Of a stretch of DNA of 20,347 nucleotides, positions 7,500-15,858 are shown piece by piece; the stretch's first letter is position 1, and every line of letters begins with the position of its first letter. The position numbers were made by a program, and so were the translations under genes. The stretch comes from Strigomonas culicis (Eukaryota > Euglenozoa > Kinetoplastea > Trypanosomatida > Trypanosomatidae), in the NCBI GenBank assembly GCA_000482145.1, contig AUXH01000353.1, forward strand, positions 1 through 20,347. Reading direction: 5' to 3'. A model generated the notes under the pieces. That model saw only the letters and a program-made list of their open reading frames with translations. It did no database searches and was not told the DNA's origin.

Positions 7500-7930
7500 G
7501 AGACGCTAGATAGATAGTTATGTTCTTACGTTAGTGGAATAGAAGCGTGAGAGGAAGAGGGGGGACAGAGTAGCGCATATATTCACACATGCCGAAAGGA
7601 GAGAGAGAGGAGGAGGGAAGGAGGGGAAAAAATGGCTAGAAGCATTCCCGATAAACAAATGCGATGAAGATAAAAAAAAAGAAGTTTAAAGAAAAAAAAA
7701 CGAAATGAAATTCGGTTAGTTAATACGAAATTAGAAATGCATTACTATTAGTGTTAAACAAATGGTATCATCAGTACTTTACTCCTTGACAAAGGAAGAA
7801 AGAAAAAAAGAAAAGGCAACACGTATCCATCTGTTTCCGATTATGATGATGATGGTCGTGCCTGTTGTTAGGTTCGCTGCTGTTGTTGAATCATTCTCCT
7901 TGGGAGAAAGTGAGAAGAGAGTTCCGCTCC
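7500..7930. other. Spacer: 3' UTR of the UTP6 gene and 5' leader of the ATP11 gene
   Basis: The plus strand is purine-rich over most of 7541-7705, with two separate pyrimidine tracts on the coding strand. A short GAT repeat lies at about 7843-7853. No gene is seen. Confidence 0.7.
7525..7570 (-). promoter_or_regulatory. Predicted trans-splice acceptor for the ATP11 gene
   Basis: A C/T-rich tract (about 7570-7550) leads to AG at 7526-7525 with no AG between, giving a 25-nt leader. A second, longer pyrimidine tract lies just upstream (7629-7594). Confidence 0.65.
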
Positions 7931-10900
7931 CTACTGACGCTGCGACTGTGTCAGGAAGTACTGCGGCGAGAGCGACTCACGTGCCGCACGCGCCGTGACG
8001 GCCGCCGCCGCGCGTAGGTCCTCCGCGACGTGCCGCTCGAACCCCACGTACAACAGCCAGTCCGCCGCGTTGCCCTGCAGCAGCACCTCCTCCCTGGAGC
8101 GGTGTTGTTGCTGCTGCTGCTGTTGCGTCTCCGCCGTCGGCTCATACAGCAGTGGGACGTAGATGCTGCGGTGCCGGGACTGGACATAGAGCTGCAGCAT
8201 CTCCTCGTAGAGCGCGCGGATGCGCAGCACCAGTGCGTCGCGCGTCTTCTCCGCCGAGCGCGGTGCGGCGGGCGCGGAGGTGGTGGGGTCGAAGAGCGTC
8301 GCGAGCGGCGAGCCCGGCGGCGCCTGCCGCAACAGCACCACCGCCGCCTCGTAGAAGGGCAGCAGCACGTAGCGCGCCACCGCCCGCGGTAGCGGCTGCG
8401 ACCGCTTCGCCGTGTGGTCGAAGAGCGCGAGGAGCGCGCGCAGGGTGGCCGGTACGTCCCTCGCCTGCCGCGCGAGGTCCAGCGCGGCGGCGGGCTGCAG
8501 CGCCTCCACGAGGCTCTCGCGGTCGTGGAAGGGGGTGGTGCGCAGCCACGCCAGCACGTCCGTCTTCTTGCCCGGCCTGCCGCTGCCGCCGCTCGCGTCG
8601 TCGTCGGCCGCGCCCTCCCGCCAGAGAACCGCCAGGAAGTGCAGCAGCCGCTGCCGCAGGAGGGTGCAGACGCCCTCGCAGTGCGACCACTCCGTGTTCT
8701 CCGCGAGGTGCTCCGCCGCACTCGGCGCCGCGAGGCTGGCCCCGGCCGTCCGCACGGTGGAGGCCGTCGCGGTGGCGGGCAGCAGCAGCGCCTTGGGCAC
8801 GCTGTGGAGAAAGGCCAGGCCGACCTCCGCGAAGGAGTCCGCGTAGCGCGCCGGCGCCTCGTCATCCTCCTCACTGCTGCTGCTACTGCTATCCGCCTCC
8901 CTCGCCGCCGCCGCCTCCGTGAGTGTGAAGCTGCGCCGACCCTCCGGAAACAGCGTCTCCAGGATGGAAAACACACGCCACAGCGAGAGCGGTGTCAGCT
9001 CCAGCGAGCGGAAGCGCAGCGGCGCCTCCCGCGCGAGGAGGCGCAGAAACGGCGTCGTCCGGTCCGCCGGCGGGACGCGGCCCAGATCGACGAGCCCCAG
9101 CAGTGACAGCACCTGCAGCAGCCTCTCGCGCTGCACACTCACCGCCGCGTCGCGCGCCGCGGTGCCCGCCGCCTGCAGCCGCCGCTGCTCGTCGTCGAAC
9201 CACACGAGGAAGGGCTCCAGGATCGCCTGCGGGTGGATCGGAGCCGCCACCCCCTCGGCCCCGGCCGCGCGCTTGCCTCGCGCCGAGGCCGACGCGGCCG
9301 GCGGCTGCAGCGGCAGCAGCACCTCCTTGTCCTCGCCCACGAGGAGCGGCGCGAGGATGGCGAGCGGCCAGCGCACGGCGGCGGGGGCGGCCTCCGCCTC
9401 AGCCTCGCGATGGCTGCCGCCGCCCGTGCTGGGCCCCGCGGGGGCCACAAGGGTGGCCAGGCCCTCCAGCGTACGGCCGCACGTGGCGACGCACGCGCGG
9501 TAGACCGCGTCCGCCGCATCTCCCGCGGCTGCCTCCGCCTTGGGGCGCTGGGCAGCCTTCTTGCCGCGCTTCTCGTGCGCTGCCACAGGCGCCTCAGCGT
9601 CGGCTAACGTGAAGTAGCTCGACGACCGGATGGCCTCCGCCACGTCCGGCTGCGCCAGCCACGCGCGCGGCAGCAGCATCTCCAGCACCTCCCGCTGCAC
9701 CGCCTCCTCGCGCAGCGTCCGCGCGGCGCCGTGGGCGCTGCCCGCCCTGCCCTCACGCGGCGCGCGCGCGGCGGCCTCGGTGAACAGCGGCGACGGCTGG
9801 GCCAGCAGCAGCGCACACAGCCGCGACACGCCGGCCTCCGCGTCGTGGGAGAGCGCGGCGAGGTACGGCGCGACCCGCGCCGCCAGCAGTGACAGCACGT
9901 AGGCGATGTCCGCACGCGGCAGGTAGAGACGCGCGGCCGAGAGCCCTTCTCCCCCCTCCGCGAGCTCGCGGAGGAGCAGCAGGTGGGTCAGCACCGCCTG
10001 TGCGGCGCAGACGCGCTTCACGATCTGCTCCCTGTGATGGATCGCCTCGATCTCCGTGTCGGTCTTGGTGTCCAAGGTGATGTGGTAGGCGGCCGGCGGC
10101 TCCGCCTCGCCGCCGTTGCGCCGGTTGGTGCGGTCGCCTGCGGCCTCCTCCGTCTGCAGCTCCTGCACAAGCGTGTTGAAGAAGACGTCTGGGTCCACGA
10201 CCGGGTAGCACCCGTCCCGCTCCCGCGGCGCGCCGCGCGCGCCACCGGCGGCGATGAATGGCGTCTGGCAGTAAAGGCTGAGGAGGCGCACGGCGGTCTC
10301 CGTCTGCGCGGGGCCGCGCCGCTGCTGCTGGGTGTCGGCGGTGGTGATGCCCCACTCAATGGCGCGCCGCAGCACTTCATTCGCCTGCGTCGGGCCCTCG
10401 TTCGCGCCCGCGTCGGCCGCCGTCCGGTCGCGCTGCTGCTGACGGTACTGCGAGATGTAGAGGCCCCGGGTCTGCCGGGAGGCTAGCGCCTGTGCGCAGA
10501 GGAAATCGATCAGCGGCTGCACAAAGCCGTGGAAGCGCCCCTTGTGCACCAGCAGGTGCAGCAGGCGGAAGACGAGGTCGGCGGAGCGCTGCGAGAGCTT
10601 CTGCGTCGCCGTGCTCACCGCCGCGTCGGCCACGGCGGCGTCCTCGTCGTCGGTGGCGCCCGCGCGGGGCTGCAGCGGCTTCAACGCCTCCTCGATCAGC
10701 AGCCGCGGCACGGACAGGTCGAAGAGAGCGTTCTTCATACGCACATCCTCCACCGCCAGGGCAGACTTGACGTGCTCCGCGTCGCTGACGCCGGCCGCCT
10801 CCGCCTGCGGAGGCGACGCCGTCGCCGCCTTCTGCCGCTCCGCCGCGCGCGCGGCGGCGAGCTCGCGCTGCAGCTTCGCGACGTACAGCAGCTCGATTTC

Positions 10901-11542
10901 GAGCGCCGTCACCCACACCTGGGTCTCGTTCTCGTTCATCAGCATTGTCTGCTGCACGAGGCGGCGCGCGTTGTCGAACTTGGTCTTCTCCGTCGCCTCG
11001 TACAGCGCGGCCTCGCACCAGATGTCCGCGCGCGTCGGGAAGAGCTGCATCAGCTCCGCGTAGAACTTGGAGAGGGTCCCGCCGCGGTGGAACTGCTGGA
11101 GGAAGGTGATGTAGGCACGGCGCAGCCGCTCCGCGTCCTCCTCCTCCTCCTCCGCCGCCTCCGCCCCCCGCGCGGTGGGGTCCTTGTAGCGCCGCCGATG
11201 GAAGTGCGTCAGCGTCTGTTTATCCTGCTTCAGCAGGTGCTTGTACCCCACGCCGTAGATGTACTCAATGCGCTCCAGAATGGCGTCGCGGTTCTTCAGG
11301 TTCCGCAGCTTGTTCGCGCGGCAGTAGTCCGCGAGGGCCTTCTCCAGCTGCAGCTCGAAGGCCACCGCCTCGGTGATGTCCAGGTACAGCAGCGGCTTCG
11401 CAATGAGCCGGTACTCGTCCTCCGTGCGGCGCTGCATAATGGTGTAGATCTGGTTGCGTGTCAGGAAGCCGCACGTGAAGTACTCCTCCATCGCCGGGAG
11501 AAGCTTCTCCAGTCGGGTCTCAACCGCACGGGCGCGGGCCAT
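7931..11542 (-). CDS. UTP6: UTP6-like U3 snoRNA-associated protein with HAT repeats, unusually long
   Basis: The product has 1203 residues. The N-terminus fits the UTP6 N-terminal domain: RLEKLLPAMEEYFTCGFLTRNQIYTIMQRRTEDEYRL (10-46), then LDITEAVAFELQLEKALADYC (54-74). HAT (half-TPR) helices follow around 145-230, for example LSKFYAELMQLFPTRADIWCEAALYE and NARRLVQQTMLMNENETQVWVTALEIEL. Utp6 belongs to the UtpB module of the nucleolar SSU processome needed for 18S rRNA processing. Human and yeast Utp6 are about 600 and 440 residues. Here roughly 900 residues of Ala/Arg-rich helical sequence separate the N-terminal repeats from a last HAT-like unit near 1155-1190 (DWLLYVGFERHVAEDLRA). Low-complexity inserts include an acidic Glu run near 130, a Ser/Glu/Asp run near 885 and a Gln run near 1140. 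The frame is open throughout, so the expansion is not an obvious gene fusion. Confidence 0.84.
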   Translation of the reverse strand: MARARAVETRLEKLLPAMEEYFTCGFLTRNQIYTIMQRRTEDEYRLIAKPLLYLDITEAVAFELQLEKALADYCRANKLRNLKNRDAILERIEYIYGVGYKHLLKQDKQTLTHFHRRRYKDPTARGAEAAEEEEEDAERLRRAYITFLQQFHRGGTLSKFYAELMQLFPTRADIWCEAALYEATEKTKFDNARRLVQQTMLMNENETQVWVTALEIELLYVAKLQRELAAARAAERQKAATASPPQAEAAGVSDAEHVKSALAVEDVRMKNALFDLSVPRLLIEEALKPLQPRAGATDDEDAAVADAAVSTATQKLSQRSADLVFRLLHLLVHKGRFHGFVQPLIDFLCAQALASRQTRGLYISQYRQQQRDRTAADAGANEGPTQANEVLRRAIEWGITTADTQQQRRGPAQTETAVRLLSLYCQTPFIAAGGARGAPRERDGCYPVVDPDVFFNTLVQELQTEEAAGDRTNRRNGGEAEPPAAYHITLDTKTDTEIEAIHHREQIVKRVCAAQAVLTHLLLLRELAEGGEGLSAARLYLPRADIAYVLSLLAARVAPYLAALSHDAEAGVSRLCALLLAQPSPLFTEAAARAPREGRAGSAHGAARTLREEAVQREVLEMLLPRAWLAQPDVAEAIRSSSYFTLADAEAPVAAHEKRGKKAAQRPKAEAAAGDAADAVYRACVATCGRTLEGLATLVAPAGPSTGGGSHREAEAEAAPAAVRWPLAILAPLLVGEDKEVLLPLQPPAASASARGKRAAGAEGVAAPIHPQAILEPFLVWFDDEQRRLQAAGTAARDAAVSVQRERLLQVLSLLGLVDLGRVPPADRTTPFLRLLAREAPLRFRSLELTPLSLWRVFSILETLFPEGRRSFTLTEAAAAREADSSSSSSEEDDEAPARYADSFAEVGLAFLHSVPKALLLPATATASTVRTAGASLAAPSAAEHLAENTEWSHCEGVCTLLRQRLLHFLAVLWREGAADDDASGGSGRPGKKTDVLAWLRTTPFHDRESLVEALQPAAALDLARQARDVPATLRALLALFDHTAKRSQPLPRAVARYVLLPFYEAAVVLLRQAPPGSPLATLFDPTTSAPAAPRSAEKTRDALVLRIRALYEEMLQLYVQSRHRSIYVPLLYEPTAETQQQQQQQHRSREEVLLQGNAADWLLYVGFERHVAEDLRAAAAVTARAARESLSPQYFLTQSQRQ

Positions 11543-11622
11543 GCTGTGTGGTGGTGAGAGAGCAAAGGGATGTAAAGCGTGAAAGGGATAGAATCGAGCG
11601 GTTTACCACCGACAAAGGAATA

Positions 11623-11662
11623 CTATATAGATAGATAGATAGATCAAATTCAAAAAAAAAGA
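11623..11662 (-). promoter_or_regulatory. Possible trans-splice acceptor for the UTP6 gene
   Basis: A T-rich run and a TATC repeat precede AG at 11624-11623, giving an 80-nt leader. The tract is weak and the leader itself is C/T-rich, so this is the least certain acceptor in the window. Confidence 0.4.
11625..11644. repeat. TAGA tetranucleotide microsatellite
   Basis: Four to five tandem TAGA units, read as TATC on the coding strand, directly precede the possible UTP6 splice acceptor. Confidence 0.85.
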
Positions 11663-11826
11663 ACTATACACCCTTATTCCGCCGAGTGGAATAGTAGTAA
11701 CGTAAAGTTGTGAGAAAGAGAGAGAGAAAAAGAAGTTATGAAAGGTAGCAGCATATGGAACTGCAATTCGAGCCCCTTTCTGTAACGTGCACACAGCACT
11801 TTCCTCGCAGAATTCTCTCTTTTTGC

Positions 11827-11863
<37 letters not shown>
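11827..11863. repeat. GTT trinucleotide microsatellite
   Basis: About twelve tandem GTT units flanked by GCT triplets on both sides, in the 3' UTR of the CCDC61-like gene; it reads as AAC repeats in the transcript. Confidence 0.9.
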
Positions 11864-12091
11864 GCTGTTTACTTTTGTAGTATTTATCGTATCGTAATGC
11901 ATAAAAAGCGATATACATGCATACATGATCATAGAGAAATAAGTGAGACGGCACAAAAAAAAACAAGTACTTTTACAAAAAAAGCAAATCTAGCAATCTA
12001 GCAAATCCATAAGATTCAGGGGGGAGAGTAAATAAATCTATACACTTTCTTTATTATCTAACAAGAACACAGAAAACGGTTATGCACAGCC

Positions 12092-13849
12092 CTACCGAAA
12101 CACCGCTCGCCGGCTGCCCACCTCCGGCCGGTACACCTCCGACTCCCGCCGCCTACTGCTCGCGGTCGGGGTGTGGTAAAGGCGCTCGCAGCTGCTCGCC
12201 CGACTGCCGCCGCTGCAGCTGCTGCCGTGGTAGCTGCTGTTGGGCCCGCGACCGGCGCCCGCGCGCCGCCGCCGCTGCGCGCCGCCCGCCGGCAACGGCG
12301 ACGGGGACGCGAAGCGCCGCCGCATCTGTTCCCGCGCGCGGCCGTCCGCGCCGCCGTAGGCGCCGTCCAGAAAACGATCCTCGCCGGCCCCGCCCAGCAA
12401 CCCCTTTCCCTTCGCGGCCGGGTCCGCCTGCACCCGCCGCAGCGGCGCGGCGGGGCGGTTGCCGGAGCGCCCGCGCGGCGCGGGGCTGTCGCCGCCGGTG
12501 GCCTCCGCGGTTTGGGCGGCGACCGGCGCGTAGTCGTACTCGCGCGCGGCGCTGCTGCTGCTGTGGCTGCGGCTCGGCCGGCGGGCGGCCGGCACCGGCG
12601 GCGTGTCAAAGCGTCCCTTGCCGGCGCGGCGGCGCTCCGCCACCGGCGTCATGGTGGGCGACAGCAGCGGCGATGGCCGCCCGCTGTGGCGGCGGTCGTG
12701 CGCGCCGCGCGCGGCGCTGCCTTGGCGCCCGCGCACACTCGGCGACCGCCGGCCCTCGCGGTGGTGCGTGCGGCGCGGCCGGCGCTCGTCGTCACTGCCC
12801 CCCGAGTCGCTCCGCGCAGCAGCGCCACCGTGGCGGTGGGGTGGCGGGGCCGCTACCGCGCTCTTCAGCGCCCGCTCCAGTTGTTCGATCCGCACACGCA
12901 TCTCCGCGTTCTTCTTTTTCAAGTAGTCCATCTGTGAGAAGTCCTCCGCCTTCTCGGCGAAGTCGTTGCACACCTTTTGCATCTCCAGCATCTTCTCACG
13001 GCTCAGTCGCACAAGCGCCTCGTTCTCTTTCTTCAGACTCTTGTTCTCCTTGGACAAGTGGTGGATCGTGAGGCGCGCGTCCTCCAGCTCGAACTGCACG
13101 GCCGCCAGCCGCTGCCGCTGCCCCGCGTCCGCCGCTCCGCCGCGCGCGGCGGCGTCGTCGTTCGGCGGGGCGCCGGTCGGCGCCGGCTCGCCCGTCGGTG
13201 GCGGCTGCTGCCGCGGCTGCACCAGCGGCTGCAGCGGCACGGTGAAGAGCGCGCGGGTGAAGTCGACGTGGTAGTCCAGCACGAACACGAGCTGCCGCAG
13301 CAGATCCTCCACCGGGAGCCCGTCCTCGCTGCGGAGGCTGAGCTCCAGCAGCGACAGGTTGGCGGCGCTGGCGTCGCTGGGCAGCGGCTGCTGGTGCTGC
13401 TGCATCTCGGCCGTGATGCGCTGCCGCAGCTGCGCGACCGTCTCCACCGAGAAGCGGAGGTGCTGCCGCTGCTGCCGCGTGCCGGCGAGCGCCGCGTGCA
13501 CCATCGCTGCGAAGGTGGCCACCGACTTGCGCACGCCGGCCTGGCTCGTGATTTGGTGCACGGCCTCCTGGCGCAGACACGCCTCGTAGCACGCGGATGA
13601 CTCCGCCTCCGGCCGCGGGGCGGTCGGCACGACAGTCAGCGTGATGGCGCCCGCGTCTTCGCCGCTCGCCGCCGGCGCGGCAGGCCGCCGGCGCGTCGCC
13701 GCGGCGCCCGCCGTGGGAGCGGCAGCGTCGTCGCCCTCGTTGGGGTGGCGCCCATCGTCACAGGGGGGGTCGGCATCGTAAAGAAAGTGGATCTCGTAGG
13801 CGCCGGAGGGGGTGCAGACACGACACTCCATGCGTGGTGTGGGTACCAT
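12092..13849 (-). CDS. CCDC61/VFL3-like basal body protein (XRCC4-type head plus coiled coil)
   Basis: The product has 585 residues. Residues 7-210 resemble the head domain of CCDC61/VFL3: YEACLRQEAVHQITSQAGVRKSVATFAAMVHAAL (88-121) matches the helix-rich middle, and LVFVLDYHVDFTRALFTVPLQPL (187-209) resembles the family's closing strand (YLILxYxVEFDRxHYPLPL). An Ala/Pro/Asp-rich insert (about 27-68) interrupts the head. Residues 244-331 are a continuous heptad-type coiled coil (LEDARLTIHHLSKENKSLKKENEAL...). Residues 335-585 are a basic, Ser/Arg/Gly-rich disordered tail. Head, coiled coil, basic tail is the layout of CCDC61, which acts at basal bodies and binds microtubules. Homology rests on short motifs, so another XRCC4-superfamily member (such as SAS-6-like) remains possible. 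Met1 lies 11 nt after the predicted splice acceptor; Met7 is a plausible alternative start. Confidence 0.68.
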   Translation of the reverse strand: MVPTPRMECRVCTPSGAYEIHFLYDADPPCDDGRHPNEGDDAAAPTAGAAATRRRPAAPAASGEDAGAITLTVVPTAPRPEAESSACYEACLRQEAVHQITSQAGVRKSVATFAAMVHAALAGTRQQRQHLRFSVETVAQLRQRITAEMQQHQQPLPSDASAANLSLLELSLRSEDGLPVEDLLRQLVFVLDYHVDFTRALFTVPLQPLVQPRQQPPPTGEPAPTGAPPNDDAAARGGAADAGQRQRLAAVQFELEDARLTIHHLSKENKSLKKENEALVRLSREKMLEMQKVCNDFAEKAEDFSQMDYLKKKNAEMRVRIEQLERALKSAVAAPPPHRHGGAAARSDSGGSDDERRPRRTHHREGRRSPSVRGRQGSAARGAHDRRHSGRPSPLLSPTMTPVAERRRAGKGRFDTPPVPAARRPSRSHSSSSAAREYDYAPVAAQTAEATGGDSPAPRGRSGNRPAAPLRRVQADPAAKGKGLLGGAGEDRFLDGAYGGADGRAREQMRRRFASPSPLPAGGAQRRRRAGAGRGPNSSYHGSSCSGGSRASSCERLYHTPTASSRRRESEVYRPEVGSRRAVFR

Positions 13850-13860
13850 TTAGAGATACA

Positions 13861-13887
13861 CTACAGGGGATGGAAGAAGAAGAGGGT
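13861..13887 (-). promoter_or_regulatory. Predicted trans-splice acceptor for the CCDC61-like gene
   Basis: A compact pyrimidine tract ends in AG at 13862-13861, giving an 11-nt leader to Met1 or 29 nt to Met7. Confidence 0.6.
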
Positions 13888-13936
13888 TTCTAGTAATTGG
13901 CGATCTATCTATATCTATATGTGTGTATAATTGTGC

Positions 13937-13956
13937 GTGTGTGTGTGTGTGTGTGT
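13937..13956. repeat. GT dinucleotide microsatellite
   Basis: Ten tandem GT units in the 3' UTR of the PHD-like gene, read as AC repeats in the transcript. Confidence 0.9.
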
Positions 13957-14187
13957 ATGTAGTGGGGCTATCACTAATCGTGTAATGGAAATCTATACTA
14001 TAGATGTGCGTGAGTGACTAAGAAGAGTAGAGTGGGACCAGTGCGAACACAGAATTAACAGAAAGAGAACATAAAAAAAGACAGCAGCTTCAAAATGTTC
14101 GTAACACGAAAAGAGCAGCTGCACAAAGTGGCGTCCACCCATCTTTTTTTACTCCTGCACTATTTGCTTCTTATCTGTTTGTTTGTA

Positions 14188-15858
14188 TTACAAAACACGA
14201 GTCGTCGTAGGTTCCTCTGTGCTCGCCAGCAGCATCTCCAATGTCTCACGCACGTACCCATTCGTCTCGTTCACTTCATAAATCGGCATACCGCCCTCTT
14301 CCCAGTCGCCGCGCTCGCCGTCCCCCTCCTCCGCCGTGCTCTGGTCCGCGCCGGACCCCTCCGTGCCAGGCGCCTCCTCCCCCAGTCCCTTCCGCTGCGT
14401 TTTGGGGCGCCGCCGCTTGCCCTTCGGGCCCCGCGCCTCCGCGCGCGGCCGCCACCGCAGCACCAGCCCCGTCGGGTCCCGCTCCCACAGAGAGGGCTCC
14501 GGCAGCGCGAGGATGGACCCAATGGCCACGTAGTCGCGGCTGTCGTCCGACAGCTGCAGGCCGCGGAGAAGCCGTTCCGCCTCCGCCTCCTTGCCGCCCC
14601 CCGCGGCCTGCCGCGCGGGCGCCAGCACCCGCTCGTGGGTGGGCGGCCGCCCCGGCTGACGGCCTCGGCGCCGCGGTGGGGGCGGGGCGGCCTCGACCAC
14701 CCCCACCGCCTCCGTCGCCGCAGCCTCGGCGGGCGGCTCCGGCCCCACCACGTAGCACAGGTCCGCCTGCCGCGCGGGCGCCAGCACCTGCTCATGCAGG
14801 TACTTGTACAGGTACTCGAAGCTCCCGGCCGTCAGATCCGGCGCGTCCGCGTCGGCGGTGGCGTGCGGCGCGCCTCCCCGCTTGCCGCCCGGGGCAGCAG
14901 CAGCAGCAGCAGCAGGGGTAGCGCTGGGGGTGAAGAAGGACGCGGGCGGGAGCCGCACCGCGCCGTCCGCCGCGGCCTTCCCCGGCCCCGGCGCGGCCGG
15001 CGCCACCGCCACGTCGCCACCGAGCCGCAGCGGGTCCAGCCCGCCGTCCGCCTCCGCCTCCGCCTCGCGCATGGCCTCGTAGGGCGCCAGGAAGTTGAGC
15101 AGCGACGGCACGTAATAGGGCGCGTGGGCGACGAAGAGCGACTCCGCGCCGCGGTAGCGCTCCCACGCCTCGTGCCGCAGCTGCAGGTACACCACCTGAC
15201 AGAACGACCGCTGTAGCGGGGACAGGGCCAGCGCGGCCGCCGTGGTGATAGGGGCGGTGGCGGCGGTGGCCTCCTCCTTCTCCTCCACCCCACTCGCGTG
15301 ATTGAGGGGTCGCCGCGGGTCCTCCGCGGGCGTCGGCCGCGGCTGCAGCTGCGTCAGAAAAGAGGCGTAGCTCGCGTGCAGCTCCTCTTCCAGGCGGCGG
15401 GAAAGCACCGCATTGAAGTACACATTCTGGTAGTACCCCAGGCGCACCGCGCACTCTCTGCTACACGCGTACTCCAGCACGCCGTGCAGCGACACGCTGT
15501 ACCCTGACACACACGTCGGTGGTGGTGGGCACCGCTGGCACCGTCGAATCGCCTGCTGCAGGAGCGCGCGGTGGGCCGGCATGCTCGTCAGCGGCTTACG
15601 GAAAAAGGGGTCCAGGGCACAGTGCAGATGCACGTAGAGGCCGCAGACATCACATTCCAGATGGTACGCCACAGCGAGAGAGCAGGATGACGACGGCGGC
15701 GGCGGCGGCGGTGAAGCAGATGGCGGTGGAGCGGATGCATCGGCATCATCGCCTCCTCCGCAGACCTTCGCAGGCGCCCCAACGGCGGTGGGCGAAGCAG
15801 AAGGGTGCTCCGCTGCCGCGCCGATCTGCAACTCGCACATCGCGCAGCGCGGTGTCAT
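14188..15858 (-). CDS. Cysteine-rich protein with a C4HC3 (PHD-like) zinc-binding pattern and basic AT-hook-like segment; function unknown
   Basis: Taking the first ATG at 15858, the product has 556 residues. The upstream extension to 15906 begins with GTG and is not used here. Cys5-Cys8, Cys69-Cys72, His77, Cys80 and Cys107-Cys110 are spaced C-x2-C-x60-C-x2-C-x4-H-x2-C-x26-C-x2-C, the order of a PHD finger except that the first loop carries a long Ala/Pro/Ser insert. Three further cysteines (116, 132, 136) follow. Residues 205-265 form a conserved-looking helical block (LQRSFCQVVYLQLRHEAWER ... VPSLLNFLAPY). RRRGRQPGRPP (397-407) resembles an AT-hook, and KGKRRRPKTQRK (479-490) resembles a nuclear localisation signal. 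A peptide HE-x-VLAPARQA occurs twice, at 355-367 and 408-418. A nuclear, chromatin-linked role is my inference. FYVE-, RING- or C1-like binding is an alternative. Confidence 0.78.
   Translation of the reverse strand: MTPRCAMCELQIGAAAEHPSASPTAVGAPAKVCGGGDDADASAPPPSASPPPPPPSSSCSLAVAYHLECDVCGLYVHLHCALDPFFRKPLTSMPAHRALLQQAIRRCQRCPPPPTCVSGYSVSLHGVLEYACSRECAVRLGYYQNVYFNAVLSRRLEEELHASYASFLTQLQPRPTPAEDPRRPLNHASGVEEKEEATAATAPITTAAALALSPLQRSFCQVVYLQLRHEAWERYRGAESLFVAHAPYYVPSLLNFLAPYEAMREAEAEADGGLDPLRLGGDVAVAPAAPGPGKAAADGAVRLPPASFFTPSATPAAAAAAAPGGKRGGAPHATADADAPDLTAGSFEYLYKYLHEQVLAPARQADLCYVVGPEPPAEAAATEAVGVVEAAPPPPRRRGRQPGRPPTHERVLAPARQAAGGGKEAEAERLLRGLQLSDDSRDYVAIGSILALPEPSLWERDPTGLVLRWRPRAEARGPKGKRRRPKTQRKGLGEEAPGTEGSGADQSTAEEGDGERGDWEEGGMPIYEVNETNGYVRETLEMLLASTEEPTTTRVL
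14607..14787 (-). repeat. In-frame direct repeat inside the PHD-like gene
   Basis: The block at 14607-14637 recurs at 14766-14796 with the first 22 bases identical and two later mismatches. The offset is 159 bases (53 codons), so both copies encode nearly the same peptide, HE-x-VLAPARQA. Confidence 0.8.

Larger units (their letters stand above)
11543..12091. other. Spacer: 3' UTR of the CCDC61-like gene and 5' leader of the UTP6 gene
   Basis: The spacer contains a TAGA tetranucleotide repeat and a long GTT trinucleotide repeat (listed separately) plus A-rich runs. Reading frames through the GTT repeat encode only Asn or Gln runs and are not accepted as genes. Confidence 0.7.
13850..14187. 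other. Spacer: 3' UTR of the PHD-like gene and 5' leader of the CCDC61-like gene
   Basis: The spacer holds TATC-type repeats (13903-13919), a GT dinucleotide repeat and the acceptor at 13862. Nothing else is recognised. Confidence 0.7.

Noticed and set aside
10529..11557. Long plus-strand open frames opposite UTP6 (also 8152-8922 and 8414-9106)
   Set aside because: Same composition artefact: Arg/Ala/Pro/Leu-rich antisense of a recognised gene.
11603..11966. Minus-strand frames with Asn or Gln runs
   Set aside because: They are produced by the GTT microsatellite in a spacer, overlap each other in two frames, and lie in UTR sequence.
12173..12937. Plus-strand frames opposite the CCDC61-like gene (also 12082-13071)
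   Set aside because: Antisense of the low-complexity basic tail, with no independent evidence.
14870..14940. CAG/GCA repeats here and at 1-15, considered as a repeat array or CRISPR
   Set aside because: They are simple triplet runs encoding Ala or Gln within genes; there are no spacers or regular longer repeats.
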